DNA of 64,000 bases from Warburgia ugandensis (Eukaryota; Streptophyta; Magnoliopsida; Canellales; Canellaceae): contig CP141132.1 of assembly GCA_035236585.1 (NCBI GenBank), positions 63,275,880 to 63,339,879 on the forward strand. Direction: 5' to 3'. The notes under the pieces are model-generated. The model did no database searches. It was not told the DNA's origin and saw nothing but the letters and a program-made list of their open reading frames with translations. Of the stretch, positions 10,830 to 35,220 are shown one piece after another (the stretch's first letter is position 1; each line of letters opens with the position of its first letter). Position numbers and translations under genes: made by a program.

Positions 10830-11918
10830 GACGAAATAATCCCACTAAGAAATATTTCTTGTTTTTATTCCCATTGACAATAATCTGGATTAGAGGTGTA
10901 AATGGGGAGATTTAGTTTAATGGATGGTTGATGACTACTATTTCTTGTTGTCATTTATGGTAAGATGCTAAGAGATGTAGCATCAGTTGAAGAGGAAGAG
11001 GAAGAGGGAAAAGATGCAGTGCTAATGTAAGAAGCCGTGAGTGGAAGTAAAGTAATAGATGATGGACATATTTGCCCGTAAGAATTGATATATTTCTGGC
11101 AAGCTGTATTTCAAAAACGTTGCCAAAAATCACCCCTTTAGTCGATTTTTACTGGCGATTTGTCATTTTGCCAACTTCTCTTCAATTCTGGCAAATTTTG
11201 CGCCTGAGGCTCTCTCTTTTATTTTTTTTGCCATTTATATATGATTTTGGTGATTTTCTGTTCCGAAAACTAGATTTTTCCCTTCGCGCGTCTCGTACTA
11301 GTAGGCTACCTCCATCCCCGATTTTCTTCCTCTACCACACTATCTACATCTCTCGATATGGATGGTCCAGCTTTTCCCTCCTTTTAGATGCAAAAATTGT
11401 ATTTCTCCCCGTACATTTTTCCAAATCTCATTTCGCGCCTTCTCATGCGCTTGCTCGACCCACTTTTCTCTTTCTTCCTACGTTTTGTATCCCTTTACAA
11501 TCTGTCCCGTTTGAGCGTTCTGAGAAACCCTGAGGGACTACTTTGTTAATCCACCTTGTAGGTTAGTGGAAACAGGAAACAATCATAACTTGTCTGTTAT
11601 TCAAGGTAAGTTTATCTCTTTTTTTTGTTGATTTTGTTCTACTTTTCTATGTTAGATTTTGCTGATCTTGTTTTCCATGTTATTTGGTAAGAAATGGTTT
11701 GAAGTTGTAATTTGTTTAGAAGTTGTTTGATTTGTTATACACGGAGAAACTGATTAGTAAGTTGCTTGATTGACAGTCTCTCTGTATGATTTCCATTTCC
11801 TATGGTAGTCTTTATGTCTTAGTCTTTAGTTTCAGTTTGGATTTTGAGTTCTTATTGAAGATAAAGTTCTGTAGACCGCTCCTGTTCTTTTTATTGTTCT
11901 TAGTTATGTGGGGTTTGT
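10830..11918. other. No recognised gene; pyrimidine-rich, UTR-like stretch
   Basis: A 153-codon frame (11,072-11,533) is rich in F, L, S and P, as expected from a pyrimidine-rich strand, and matches nothing I know. The stretch 11,280-11,610 keeps several CpGs and ends in a good donor-like site ('caag|gtaagt' at about 11,605), so it could be the promoter and 5' UTR of a gene or pseudogene. I cannot show which. Confidence 0.3.
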
Positions 11919-12091
11919 AGAAGGGGAGCTTTGGAGCAACGGTAGAGTTGTCATGTGACCTTGAGGTCACGGGTTCAAGGCGTGGAACTTCTTGCAAAAG
12001 GCAAGGTAAGGCTGTATTCTATTGACTCTTGTCGTCTGCCTCTTTCTCGGAAACCCCATATGTGGGAGCGTTGTGCATGGGGCTACCCTTT
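11919..12091 (+). mobile_element. Au-type SINE
   Basis: Plus-strand copy with head 'aaggggagctttggagcaac', B box 'ggttcaaggc' and end 'ggggctaccctt'. A 19-bp target duplication with one mismatch ('ttagttat[g/a]tggggtttgt') flanks it at 11,900-11,918 and 12,092-12,110. Confidence 0.88.
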
Positions 12092-12599
12092 TTAGTTATA
12101 TGGGGTTTGTTTTAAGTTTATTAATAGAATTGAATGGTAAAACTTTTATTTTATATTGTGGATCTCAAGTAGTAGTGGATTTGTTGATTTTCTTAGTTTT
12201 TTTCTGGTAATGAAGTACACAAGTTGTTTGATAACGTGCTTCTACTGAACACTTCTATGATTTAATAAGTCATATCCATTCAACCAGCAACAAACCAAAG
12301 GCTGAGGAGAAGAAGCAAATGCTTCCTAAATAACTGAAATCTTCAGTTGATGGGATCCCCCTAAACCCAATAGGAAAAGAGAAAGACATCAAGCTTTAAC
12401 TGAATGTTCAGTTCATGCTTACTGTTGTCCAAGCGCATGATGGTTTTAGCTTTAACAGAATGCACTATTTATTTCGTTTTATGAGATTCTTGAATGCTGA
12501 GGCAACTAATGAACTATGGACAAATAAGCACTAGTTGTGTTGGTTGGAGGCTAGTGTTCAAATCCCAGTCCATATAGAAACATTTTACATCCAGAAACC

Positions 12600-13270
12600 C
12601 AACTCCTAAAGCTCTAACTCTCCCTCCCTCCCTCGCATTCATTCTTCTTTTGCATTTTTCTTCTGCAGCTGATTATTATTCTCCCATCATGTATCGCTTA
12701 GTATCAGGAGTATCACCAGGAACAATACTGAGCAGATCAGTACCAGTTGAGTTGTCAAGAAACCCTACTTGTAAAGCTCTAGCTCTCCCTTCCATTCATT
12801 CTTCTTTTGATCTTTCCTTTTGCATGCACTTATTCTTCTCCCACCATGTATCACATAGTAGCTGGAGGATCAGCAGGAACAATACCAAGCAGATCGATTG
12901 AGTTGGAGTAGAAACTGTGTTGCAAAAGATAACACATACGGTGTTCAATCTCACTCTTCGATGGGTGCTAAGCAGATGTTATCCAAGTCACTATTGGGCC
13001 CAAAGGTCGTAATGTTTTCTTAGATCAAAGACCCAAAGTAACAAAAGATGGTGCCAATGTCGCCAAAAGTATTGAGCTCAAGAGCGGAGTGGAGAACATG
13101 GGTTCAGTTTTGTGAAGCAGATTGCTAATGCAACCAATGTTGTCACAAGCGATGGTACCACATGCGCCAGTCCTTAAGGGCAATGGCACTTGATGCCCTA
13201 GTTACTAACTTGAGGAGCAGAGCAAGGATGATCAACACATTAGAAGAAATAGCACATGTTGGTACCTTAT
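12600..13270 (+). pseudogene. Mitochondrial chaperonin HSP60/CPN60 pseudogene, 5' part
   Basis: The frames follow the N-terminal third of plant mitochondrial HSP60: a start like MYRLVSG at 12,690, an RNCVAKDNTYGV stretch (family RNYAAKDI.FGV), [11 protein letters not shown] at about 12,999, [31 protein letters not shown], then MALDALVTNL and SRARMI-TLEEIAHVGTLSTNGE up to about 13,268. Stops, shifts and missing pieces interrupt it: for example a stop after GSVL where the family has ASLV, a stop soon after DGTTCA, and a gap before MALDAL. The 5' leader plus first ~20 codons occur twice (about 12,605-12,760 and 12,772-12,900). Exons that are separate in the parent family are contiguous, which suggests a processed copy. 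After about 13,270 the match is lost. Confidence 0.85.
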
Positions 13271-13872
13271 CTACAAATGGAGAATAAATGGAGTACTGGG
13301 AAAAAAAAAACATTCTCATCCCTTATGATTATGATTAAATGATGAAAGATGGACAACGTAATAACACTTGAGCAAGATATGCCGATGGGTATGCTAAGAG
13401 CAGGCTGTTCCTAGAATCACTTAAAGAAAGAACAACAAAGATGCTAGTTATATCATCCCTCCCTTCCCCCGTGCAGCCCAATTTCTTTTGTTAGGTAATT
13501 CTACTGATACACCATTTGTGAGTGTCAGTTTCAGCAGCTGACTCTTCCTGAGTGAAAATTGAAAAAACATAAATTTGGTTTTCGAAGACCTGGTTCAAGT
13601 AAATAATTTGAGATTTCTGATGTTGTTATTGCATGTCACTTTCTTTCATTTTCTGTAGGGAATAAATGACATGTATCTACCTTGTCTTGAATCTGTGAAA
13701 ATAGTTTTTTATATTGCGTCTTAAGTTTGTATATCTTAAATGACAAAATGTTTGTACTAGGTTCCGTGTGATTAACCAGAGTAACAGTTTCTAGATCTGA
13801 CATGCAACAATGCTTTCATAAGAAAATTTTTGTGATAAGAAACCAATGAGTTTTTTTATTTGGCTACATGTT

Positions 13873-14042
13873 CCAGGGCAATGGTAAAAGTTGTTGTCAT
13901 GTGATCTTGAGGTAACGGGTTCAAGACGTGGAAACAGCCTCTTGCAAAATGCAAAGTAAGGCTGTATACTTTAGGCTCTTGTGGTCCGCCCTTCCCCGGA
14001 CCCTGCATAGGCAGGAGCTTTGTGCACTGGGGCTGCCCTTTA
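13873..14042 (+). mobile_element. Au-type SINE
   Basis: Plus-strand copy with B box 'gggttcaagacg', 'cctcttgcaaaatgcaaagt', 'cttgtggtccgcccttcccc' and 'actggggctgcccttt'. The first ~15 bases of the head are degenerate and no convincing target duplication is visible. Confidence 0.85.
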
Positions 14043-14049
14043 TATTCCA

Positions 14050-15556
14050 GCATACTAGATTTGTGTTCTTTTGATTACATTAAAAGGAAATTATGTTGAA
14101 CTACATATAATTAAGAATTTTATAATTAGCCATCAGATGACCATTTTTTTTATATCTCTTTAATCATTCAGGCATAAATGATGATTCATTGACTTCACAT
14201 GTGGGCACAAACCAATGAAAATGCTTGAAAATTTTCCACGCCTTATGGTGAGATTTACGGCCTAAAGCTAAGTTGGTGGTGCTTTAGGTTTGCCAGACCT
14301 CAGTTCATTGTATGCGTTCAATTGAACTTTTGAGCACTAAGCAAAAATCCCTATCCATTTTTCATGAATTTGGTGCTACAGCGTATGCCTTCATAAGAGT
14401 TGGATCAATTGTAAAATGATTTCATTTGTTGACCCGTAAACAAGCTTCATAGGTTGTCTCTTTAGTGCGTTTAAGTGACTCTAGTGCTAACATCCTTCCC
14501 TTTGTTTCAGCTAGATGATTCAATGAGTTCTTTCATATTGACTTTTAGATTTCTAGATTTGGTCTTCTAGTACTGCTGATTGGCATGTCCTTTTTCTTCC
14601 CATAGAATTTCATTATTTTACATAATCTAACCTTTCATTCACTGTTTAGGATTTCTTGAAGCAGCTAAAATGTTCAGTGTTGGACCATCCATTGTCTAGT
14701 CATTGAGGATCATTATGAGATGATTAGTATGCCTAGTTTTGGTAAATGATCTTTGTCTATATTAGGTTGTTCAATTTTTAGCATGAACATGACATATGAC
14801 CAGAAAGTTAACCATATTTAGGTAGTTTGTTCATTCTAAATGTTTGGAACATCTCTATTCTTCAAATTTTTGCATACAAAATGGCTTGAGGAGACTAAAA
14901 CGTCTAATTTATGCATTTACCTTCTGGTTTTGGTCCAAGCCTATATGTATAATGGAAGCTTATCTGATAGTTGCATTTTAAATAAACCAATACTATATAA
15001 GTATTGAAATTCTAGAATTGTTCAGAAAGCACCACAACATAAATAGTCTAGAAACTAACTGGAATTGCATCTCCTTTAGTTTTTTCTCCATTTTGTGTAC
15101 TTTTTTGAATTCTTAGTAATAGCAAGTTAGAATCTTTCTTGCTCTTCCTAGCTGCAGTTAAGAGTTCTGTATGTTAACTGTCAACTTTGAAGAACTATAA
15201 ACTGTTAGAATCATTATCATTATTATCTACATTCTTGGTGGAGGATCTTCAAATCATTTGTTCTTTGTAGTAATTTCAAGATGGATTTCCTCTCTTTTCT
15301 TATAGTATTTCTTCTTTTTGATTAGTGCACTTCTAACATATGAATTCTTGGCTATCTTGATTGTGTTTTTTTTCTTCCAAAAGTCGCAATATATTTGTTC
15401 ATTTTCTTCCTTTTTTCTCTAGATATCAATCTCATTAATTTCCATCATCTTGGAAGGTCTCTTTATAATTGTAGGTACATATATTATAGAAAGCTAATTA
15501 ATTTTATATAAGTATGTGTACGTATATGTTATTTCCAAGGATAGGTCTCTTTGTAA
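14050..15556. other. Non-coding, nothing recognised
   Basis: AT-rich spacer. I see no gene, no structured repeat and no transposon motif on either strand. Confidence 0.4.
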
Positions 15557-15575
15557 TAAATTTGGTCTTGTATAT

Positions 15576-15742
15576 AAAAGGGCAGCCCCGGTGCACGAAG
15601 CTCCCGCCTATGTGGGGTGTGGGGAAGGGGCAGGCCACAATAGCCTAAAGTAGTAGCCTTACCTTGCATATGTAAAGAGGCGAACCCGTGACCTCAAGGT
15701 CACATGACAACAACTTTTACTATTGTGCCAATGCTTCCCTTC
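15576..15742 (-). mobile_element. Au-type SINE with perfect target-site duplication
   Basis: Reverse-strand copy ('aaagggcagccccggtgcac' to 'ccaatgcttcccttc'). The flanks carry an exact 19-bp repeat, taaatttggtcttgtatat, at 15,557-15,575 and 15,743-15,761. The perfect duplication makes it one of the younger insertions here, although its middle has lost some bases. Confidence 0.92.
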
Positions 15743-16029
15743 TAAATTTGGTCTTGTATATGTAAGTGGTAAATGTGTAAAGAGCTTCTTTTCTTAGTTA
15801 CTAGAAATTTACTAGTGGTTATGAAAATCATAACCTAAATGTGTGGCTTTTTTCATTCATACTAGCTAATTGGAGGTGGATATAAGTGCCAATACATATT
15901 AGTTTAAAAGGTCAAGTACATTACTGGTGTCCTCCAACTACTATTTACTGCAATTTATTATATGCTAGTGTAAATTGTAGCAATGGTTATTGGCTTGTAC
16001 TGGCGAATATGTGATGCTAGCAAAACTTC

Positions 16030-16052
16030 ATTTATTTATTTATTTATTTATT
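16030..16052. repeat. (TTTA)n microsatellite
   Basis: About five and a half units of ATTT in a row. Confidence 0.9.
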
Positions 16053-16319
16053 GGTCTAATGGATGATGTGTGCAGAAGGGGAGGTTGAAAAAGGATGAAA
16101 GATGTAATGGAGGATAGTACTTTGCTATGATACTATGTTAGAGTAAGTTGTTTCTCTCACATATCAGAGTCTGCACGTATGGTATATATAAATCACATTG
16201 CTGTAAATGACAACCTAAAGGGTAGTACTGGAAAGATACAAATAAACAAAAGACATTATTGTAATCCAATAATATTTCGCTAATACTTGAAGTTGTCTAA
16301 TTAAACACAAGATTTTACT

Positions 16320-16498
16320 TAGGGCAGCCCAGGTGCACAAAGATCCTACCTGTGTGGGGCTTGGGGAAGGGGCGGACTGCAAGGGTCTATAGTATGTAGC
16401 CTTGCCTTGCATTTTTCCAAGAGACTATTTCCATGCCTTGAACTTGTGACCTCAAGATCACATGATGACAACTTTTACCGTTTAATTAGTAAAATACC
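16320..16498 (-). mobile_element. Au-type SINE, worn head
   Basis: Reverse-strand copy from 'agggcagcccaggtgcacaa' through 'gaacttgtgacctcaagatc' to about 16,480, where the head degrades. A 10-bp repeat, agattttact (16,310-16,319 and 16,499-16,508), may be what is left of the target duplication. Confidence 0.8.
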
Positions 16499-16509
16499 AG
16501 ATTTTACTA

Positions 16510-19500
16510 ATTAAACCTAATTGAGAATGAATACACTTACAAAAACTCTTAGAAGTGCTAGAAATGTGCCTCTAGAGCTCATAAATGGCATTGTGGTAAA
16601 TATTTGGTAGATAATGGGGATTTAGGAAGTTTTGCTTTTAAGGTTCTTAGTGGAAAAAAATACACTCATATGAATTCAACACTAAAAATATTTCATTGTC
16701 GCAATTGCAGTCAGTGTCACCTATTTCACTTGCATCTGGAGTTGATAATAAATATCTAGGATTTAAAAGATATGATCTTTAATGGTAGAGACTTCAAAAG
16801 ACATGATCATGTCTCTATCTAATGTTAGGTTGTGAAAATTATATGGGAGAAAGCAATTGACAGTCCAAGCTATATACCATAAATGGGTGATCAAGATCAC
16901 TTTAGGGATCAATTTGAAAGAACACACGATCTTACTTTTTATGATAAAAAGACTCATGATCGTACAGCTTTACAAGATGTATAAAAATCATTTAAAGTTT
17001 AGAGGACTAAGTTTTTATAGAAATGGTGAATTTGAGTTCAATTTGACAATCTTCAAGTAATACTATTCCAAATTTTTTTTATCATACGATATCTTTGAAT
17101 TCCTTGTGTATAGTCCAAGAAAGCAATCAGAACTATCATAACCTACAAGAGTAAAAGAATATAAGAACTTGTTGGTTTGTAGATCAAGACGTGTAGGTAT
17201 TGTCCTTAAGATAAAAAACATCCGCCTAGCATGTGCTCTTAGGTTGAACTAGACTCAGCTACCATGATAAAATTGATCAAGTCTTCATTGTCGATTGTGC
17301 ATATCGAACTATGGCTCACTAACATAAGTACCTAAATATGCTTGCAAAATAACAAGAAAAACATCCACAATTTAGTAGATAAGATTGTAGATCATAGAAG
17401 AGAATGAATTAGTTTCTATAGCAAATTCTCTAAACAAGATACTATCCTATTTATAAAGTTTCTCTTCCCTTCAGTTATCTATCTAATAACTATAAAACGA
17501 CTTTGTACCAACTTAAAATGGTGAAATAATAATGGTTGAAATTGATAGATAACAAACAGTTAATGATAAAAATAATTAAGGGTAAAAAAAAAAGCTAAGT
17601 AATATGGCCCATAGCCTAGCCTCATGTGTTCAAAGTGGAAGCCCACTATTAGTCCATCTACACATAAGTATACAAATCAGATTTCATACTTAAATTAAAG
17701 AGTTCTTCACATTTTCCAGTGTGGGACTAAATTTTAAAAGATTTTTTCAAACTTTGAAATATAATATGAACAAGTCAGTAATTTTAAAATCATTTACTTT
17801 GGTTTTGAAAATGAGAGACATACAATCATATGTTTTCAACTCTAAAAAAGCATACAATTTGTGTATTCTATCAGTGCTATCCGTTTTGAAATCTTTAAGC
17901 TATTTGAACTAATGTGTGGTACTTTTGGGTAATGAAAAGGTGCAATGCCATCATGATTCTGTAAATTAGATGTCTTTCTCCACATAATCCAAGTGCTCAT
18001 CATTGGGAGGCGTAGGTCATTAGAAGTCATCGTGGTATAAAATTTGGTGTCTACTAACTAATATAAGGATAACATTACCATGTTTATCATGCACATACTC
18101 TAGATCTGGATTTCAAGTTCTTTCTAAGAAGAAATTTTACTGGAATCCTTTGGAAAAGTCCACAAAGTTAGTGGTCTGTGATGGTGAAATCCATGTTGAT
18201 GGCTTCTTTGTTGAATTTTCTTCGAAATATTGTGAAAATCCATTACATGTTGTGCAGCAGTTGCTATATTTGTGGTAACTAACTAGTAAGTATAGAAAAT
18301 TAGTGAACCTTTGATTCAAGATTCAATCTTTACGAGAAAATGGTGAATCATATGGTAAATTTTGAATGTTTCAGATGAGCTTTCAAAGGTCTAGACGAGT
18401 TTTCTAAGAGCAAAAAGATGTTTGTTTTGTTTCTTCCTCCATTTCTGCATGCCAGCAGTTGCCAGAGGCCGTGCTGGCAAGATTCTCTAATAGCTAGTTG
18501 TAAGTGTTGGAAAGGGCAACCTTTAAAATCTCTGGACAGAAACAATTGTGTTTGGGTCCCAGAGCCTTAAGCTCCATAGTTGGGGACTCCATTTTCCAAT
18601 TTCTCGTCTTTGCCCATAGGGACTTGGTGTGGAAATTGAAGGTTGAGGGATTCAGAGATTATTGAATGTATCAATAGATTTTACCTCAAAAAATACCTTT
18701 ACACTGGGAGAAAAGTTTCATTTCTTATCTGATCTCTATGCTTTTCTCTCTTTACGCATTATGTGTATATCTCTTATCTTATGTGTTTCTTTTCTGGCTT
18801 CTAGGGTCCACCCTTGAACAATTGTTCTTTGCAAAGTCACTCACTATTTTCAAAATTTACTTTAAGATTTTGGTTTTTCAATTTCTTTTATTTTCTTCTA
18901 GGATGTTTTGCTCTAAAAAACATGTCCATCCACTTGCAAGGACAGAGGAAATAGTCTCATGAATTTTTACAAGTGTTTTGAGATTTTAAAGACATACCTT
19001 TCTACTATTCAAGCAATTTTCCCTCCTACTTTCTAGGGCCATTGAATCTAGAGTAGAGTTGTTGCAAGAAATTACGACTAAGAATTCTTTAATAAATAGT
19101 AGAAATCTCCAACAAATAGAAGAAATATATACACCATTCATTTTACAATCCTAAGAGGCTCATAAATGAAGGCGGCCTCAGGGACACCTAATAGATATGG
19201 GTTTTGGGTACAAGGACTAAAAGAAGGCATTAAAGATACTCATTAGTACCAAGGACAATTAATTGAGGTTGAGCTAATTAGCTTCTTAGATCCATAAAAA
19301 AGAAAAAAAGAGCCCTGCACCCCATTATATTATCTTCAAGACACCATGGGAAGGTAATTTTTACTAGCAATTACTGTAGTTAGGCCCATATTGAAAAGCT
19401 TTTAACCGTCCACATCATTTGACATAGCACGGATTATATATTAAGGTCATAGGCAATTAAAACCCACGGTGAACGATGTAAATGGTACAAATTTTATAAA

Positions 19501-20326
19501 TATAGCCCGATTTACAATTATAAAGAGTGCAAAATCATTTAATATTTTTTGTCATAGCTTGAAGTTTGGATTACTAACATATCAAGCCCAGATATGCTTT
19601 GATGACAGAGAAGAGTGACTACAGGCAAACACGAACACACTTGTCCTCACTCAAGTCAAATATGCCTTTGGCTCATTCTAACATCTTACAAAATTTGATT
19701 AGCAAGCTCGGGCTAGATCAAGTGAAAACAAGACTTACTATCAAACTAGCTTTGGTCAAACCAAAATTCAGTGAACTTAGACCGGATCGGGTAACTTCAA
19801 ACTTGACCGGCATATTGTAAAAAATTCAATGATTCAAAAGGATCTTCATGTAAAATCCCCTCCCAATTAACAGTTCAAGTAGCCCAAAACAAATTTGCAA
19901 TATCTACCGTGCCAACAAATGAAAATAGACTGCTTGCTCTTGCAATTCTGCTCGTAGAAAACCCTATCGTTCAAGGAAGGGAATCTGCTGCAGGTGTTTC
20001 GGCTACCTATAGATAACGTATGAACTACTAAGAGAAGCTATCTAGTCCCGAGGGGGCTAAGAATGAATGGGGTGCGGCCTTTCTCGTCTCAAACAGATTC
20101 CCACTTAGCACGCAAAATAATGAAAGAAGGCCAGTCGGAAAGGCTGGTGGACTGCCATTCTAAGTTTCATTTATCTGCCATTTTCAGTCCTGTGTTGCTT
20201 TCGTGTTTCATTTGTGTACGCCATGCAGATATTCTCGAAAGCAAAGCAGAATGATCCGAACAAAAAAACCTGCAAATTGGCCGTGCCTCATTCACGTGAG
20301 ACTAGCTCATACCAGATATCACCAAC
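16510..20326. other. Long spacer, nothing recognised
   Basis: About 3.8 kb of AT-rich sequence between the gene cluster repeats and the malic enzyme 3' end. Several 60-70 codon frames exist on both strands but none shows a domain or usual codon bias. The part from about 19,850 to 20,670 is slightly more GC-rich and probably includes the 3' UTR of the malic enzyme gene. Confidence 0.4.
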
Positions 20327-20328
20327 TC

Positions 20329-20383
<55 letters not shown>
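20327..20383. repeat. Compound (GT)n(GA)n microsatellite
   Basis: About 12 GT units followed by about 17 GA units, some 290 bp beyond the malic enzyme stop codon, in or just past its 3' UTR. Confidence 0.95.
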
Positions 20384-20384
<1 letters not shown>

Positions 20385-20671
20385 AATCAATTAATTACAA
20401 CACTTACAAATAGATGTCGATAAATATGAAACAAATATAAGAAGAGAATTCACCATGGTTTCTCCCCCAAACATCACTTAGCACACACCACAAAGGCCAC
20501 GCATATTAAAAGAAAACCATTTTCCTCAACCCCCAAGGAGTAGCTAACAATTGAAACAAACAGCAGCTTCACCAAACTAATAGCAACAGCATACAAAAAG
20601 ATAAATACAGGGAGAAAATAACACTATTTTCGGAACATACCACAAAACTGCAGGACGTTTCTGGCAAACGC

Positions 20672-28943
<8,272 letters not shown>

Positions 28944-29135
28944 GGCTGAAGATTTGCCACTGTCCAGAAAGTGTTTGTTCTTTCGTAGCTTCTTCTCTTC
29001 TTTTCTCTGTTGCGGGAAGGAATGTAGGAGATAAAACAGGAAAACTCAAACTAGAAACAACGTAAGGGATGAGGAAATTTCGAAGACATTAAATGAATGG
29101 GAAACGAGAAAGCCATGAATCAGTTGGTTTCGGGG

Positions 29136-29143
29136 CTTTTATA
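29136..29143 (-). promoter_or_regulatory. TATA box of the malic enzyme gene
   Basis: TATAAAAG on the minus strand about 195 bases upstream of the ATG at 28,943, which would give a 5' UTR of about 160 bases. A (GA)n tract (29,175-29,193) sits about 40 bases upstream of it, as in many plant core promoters. The start site itself is inferred. Confidence 0.6.
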
Positions 29144-29194
29144 CGCAGGCTAGAGCGATGAACCGGGGAACGGGAGAAGAGAGAGAGAGAGAGT

Positions 29195-30228
<1,034 letters not shown>

Positions 30229-30262
30229 CATAACAGCATATAAATAAATACACCACCATTAT

Positions 30263-32325
<2,063 letters not shown>

Positions 32326-32331
32326 AGTTTT

Positions 32332-32349
32332 TGGAGTTGTTGTTAGGGA
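32332..32349 (+). promoter_or_regulatory. Degenerate primer-binding site (tRNA-Asp type)
   Basis: The 18 bases just inside the 5' LTR, tggagttgttgttaggga, match 12 of 18 positions of the tRNA-Asp-type site tggcgccgttgccgggga used by Athila/Tat elements. The mismatches are mostly C-to-T and G-to-A, as methylation decay would give. Confidence 0.65.
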
Positions 32350-33599
32350 CTCGCAATGGAGTTTTTCTAAAATTTAATAAAAAAATCCAAAAAATATTTT
32401 TTTTTAGGAATTAGATTATTTTAGCCTTATAGGCATTTTTAAGTGTATTTTTAATTTCTCTTAGTGCATAATCACTATATTTTCTAAATTTGATACTTAT
32501 TACTATTTTTATTTTTTAGAAAATTAGAAAGTGGAGCTCCATCAAATAGATAGAATTTCCTTGATTTCCTAAAATAGAAAATATTTTTTTAGTGAATCCT
32601 GTAGTGAGCACATTATAACTTGTAATTTTAATTCTATTTTTAAAAGGGTTGTATTAAAATAGGGTAAGTGTGAGATAAGGTGGCCAACACTTGATCTTCA
32701 TCAGAAATCCCAATGAGAGTTTCCTTCTCTTTTTATTTTTTTATAATAATTACATTTAGGATAATTTGCATTATTTGGTAGTGTAATTGCATATAGATAA
32801 CATATTTTATAATTGTTGTATTTTTAGGATTCGCATTAGTGTATTATTTTTAATTGCATTCTTAGGGCACATATATTGCTTTAAGGTGATTTATATGTTG
32901 ATCGAATTACCATGAAGTATGAACATTAATTAATAAGGGCACCTGACCCCATAAGATTAAGGGTGGATTTAATTGCCATCTCTTGGCCCACCTAGGATAA
33001 TAACCACAAATGCCTAACTCAACCTCTCAAATTAATTAGAAGAGATCTATAGAGGCTATCACATACTCATAGGACCCTCTTAATAGGACATGACCTATTG
33101 TTACTCTAGTGGCTTTTGAACACTTGTTATAGTGGGTGTCTTAAAATCTAAATGATTTTTCTATGCCTTCTGTTAATGTCGGTTGAGGTCTGAACACCCC
33201 GTGACACGAGGATTGTATTAACCACTTTAGAGTAGAATCCAACTAGTAAGCACTAGTTAAATCTAAAAGATAAGATGAGTGTTAGATTAGGTTAATCTAA
33301 AAACATTTTCCCTACAAATTCAATAAAATCAAAATATTTTTGCTTGTTAGCCTCAAGATTATTTGATTGTGTCCTTTGTTTGTACATCATTCTACGAATT
33401 TATGTTGCATCATGTAGGGTAGTTTTTCCAATTAAAAAAAAAGAAGAAAAAAAGGCATTGTTAGTTACATTTGAAGAAAAATCTACGCACTTATCAAAAG
33501 GGTAATATGTACCCCAGCATTAACAAAGAAGATATTTTCCCATGGAGAAACAATCCCCTCTTTAATGACGATGAACCATCTCTCATCCTAGATAATGAT

Positions 33600-35220
33600 A
33601 AGGTTTCCTAATGGACAACAATCCTCTCTTTGATACTAATGATCCTCCACATCTATTTAATGGTAATATACATCCATGGAGGAATCATTCTCCACAACAT
33701 GGAAATAGGAGAAGAAACAAACTTAAAACACATGAGGATAAATGGCATAACCAAAACCCTCGTAGGATAACATTAAGAGACTATTTACAACCTAATTATG
33801 CCAGCATACCTTCATGTATAAATTTACCTCCAAATGTTGGTATCATTGAATTAAAGGTGGGAGTAATTCAATTACTTCCTAAATTTTATGGGTTGGATAG
33901 TGAGAGTCCTTAACTACATTTAAAAGAATTCAATGAAGTGTATATGACTAACATACACAGAACATCAAATTAGACATGGTAAGGCTCAAACTATTTTCCT
34001 TTTCTTTAAAGGAAAAAGCTAAGATGTGGTTGTATTCACAACCAGCAAGTTCCATACAAACCTGGCAAGAAATAACTAGGAAGTTCTTGAAAAAGTTCTT
34101 TCTTATACATAGGAGAAATACTCTCCATCGAAATATAATGAATTTTACCTAGATAGCTAAAAAACTTTCTACCAACGTTGGGAAAGATTCAAGGAATTAT
34201 TGTTAACTTGTCCACATCATGGATACAAACTTTGATGCATTATCAACTTCTTTTATGAAAGACTTAATTCTAATATGCGTCAATTTATTGAAATGATGTG
34301 CAATGTCAATTTCTTAAATAAACAACATGAAGAGGCGAAAAGTATTTGGAATGGCTGGCAGAGAGTGCACAAACTAGGGATGATTCGAAAAAAGTAGGCT
34401 GCTAAACAAGCTTAAGTAAACCACCACATCTACTAGGTCAGGAATATATGTAATGATTGAAAAAGGTGATATGAAAATAACATCTCTAGCTAGAATAGTT
34501 GAGGCCATGTAAATGGGAAAAAAATTTCCTACGAAAGTCGAACAAGTGTGTGATATTTGTGAAAGTAATACACACCTTACTCAGGAATGTCCCATTGCTC
34601 TTACATTCCAGGATACGCTTCATGAATAGACACATTCTTATGATCAACATTTTTTCCCATCTTCAGAGACATATAATTCCAATTGGAGTAATCATCCAAT
34701 TGTCAGTTGGAGAGATGAATATAATGCTAATGTCTCATATAAGGCTCAATACCTCCTTTACGAACTACCACAAGGACTACTTGCTCCTAGACCTTACCTT
34801 CCTCCACCTAAGAGGGAAGTGGAGAATAACTTTCATCAAGTCATGCAATATTAGGAGAAGAAAATTGCTCAAATTAAAGCCTAATTAAAAGAGAACATAG
34901 AGTCCATGACTAAATTGAAGGACACGATGTCCCAAATGTTGCAAACCATTGACAAATGGCCATGTCCTATCCCACCAAATGAAAACCTTGATGATATGGA
35001 TGTGGTAGGTGAGATTAATTCTTCAGTTACAAACATGGAACAAACAAAGACAATTACTATTATTCATCATGGTAAAATAATTGAGAAATTTAGTCCTAAA
35101 AAGGCTGAGATAGTTCCAAAACCTGTTAGAAAAAGAGATAAATTTGTTGATAAGGAAAATATCCCTCCTAGTAAGCCATATGACATCCTTGCTCCATTTC
35201 CATGAAGGTTACGTCAAGCT
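33600..35220 (+). mobile_element. Fossil gag region of the Gypsy element
   Basis: Open stretches follow the Athila/Tat gag layout: a 'TLRDYLQPNY' type N-terminal block (about 33,770), the 'FYGLDSESP' block, an 'IQTWQEITRKFLKKF'-like capsid helix (about 34,057), a zinc knuckle of the form C-x2-C-x4-H-x4-C at about 34,542-34,585, and a C-terminal 'KPYDILAPFP' block (about 35,175). It is broken in several places. Confidence 0.8.

Noticed and set aside
11072-11533. 153-codon frame, the longest in the window on +
   Set aside because: The composition (F, L, S, P) reflects pyrimidine-rich DNA, and no domain, signal or homology is apparent.
2740-16498. tRNA genes, from A-box and B-box-like sequences
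   Set aside because: They belong to SINE heads; no cloverleaf with acceptor stem can be drawn, and the rest of the SINE body follows.
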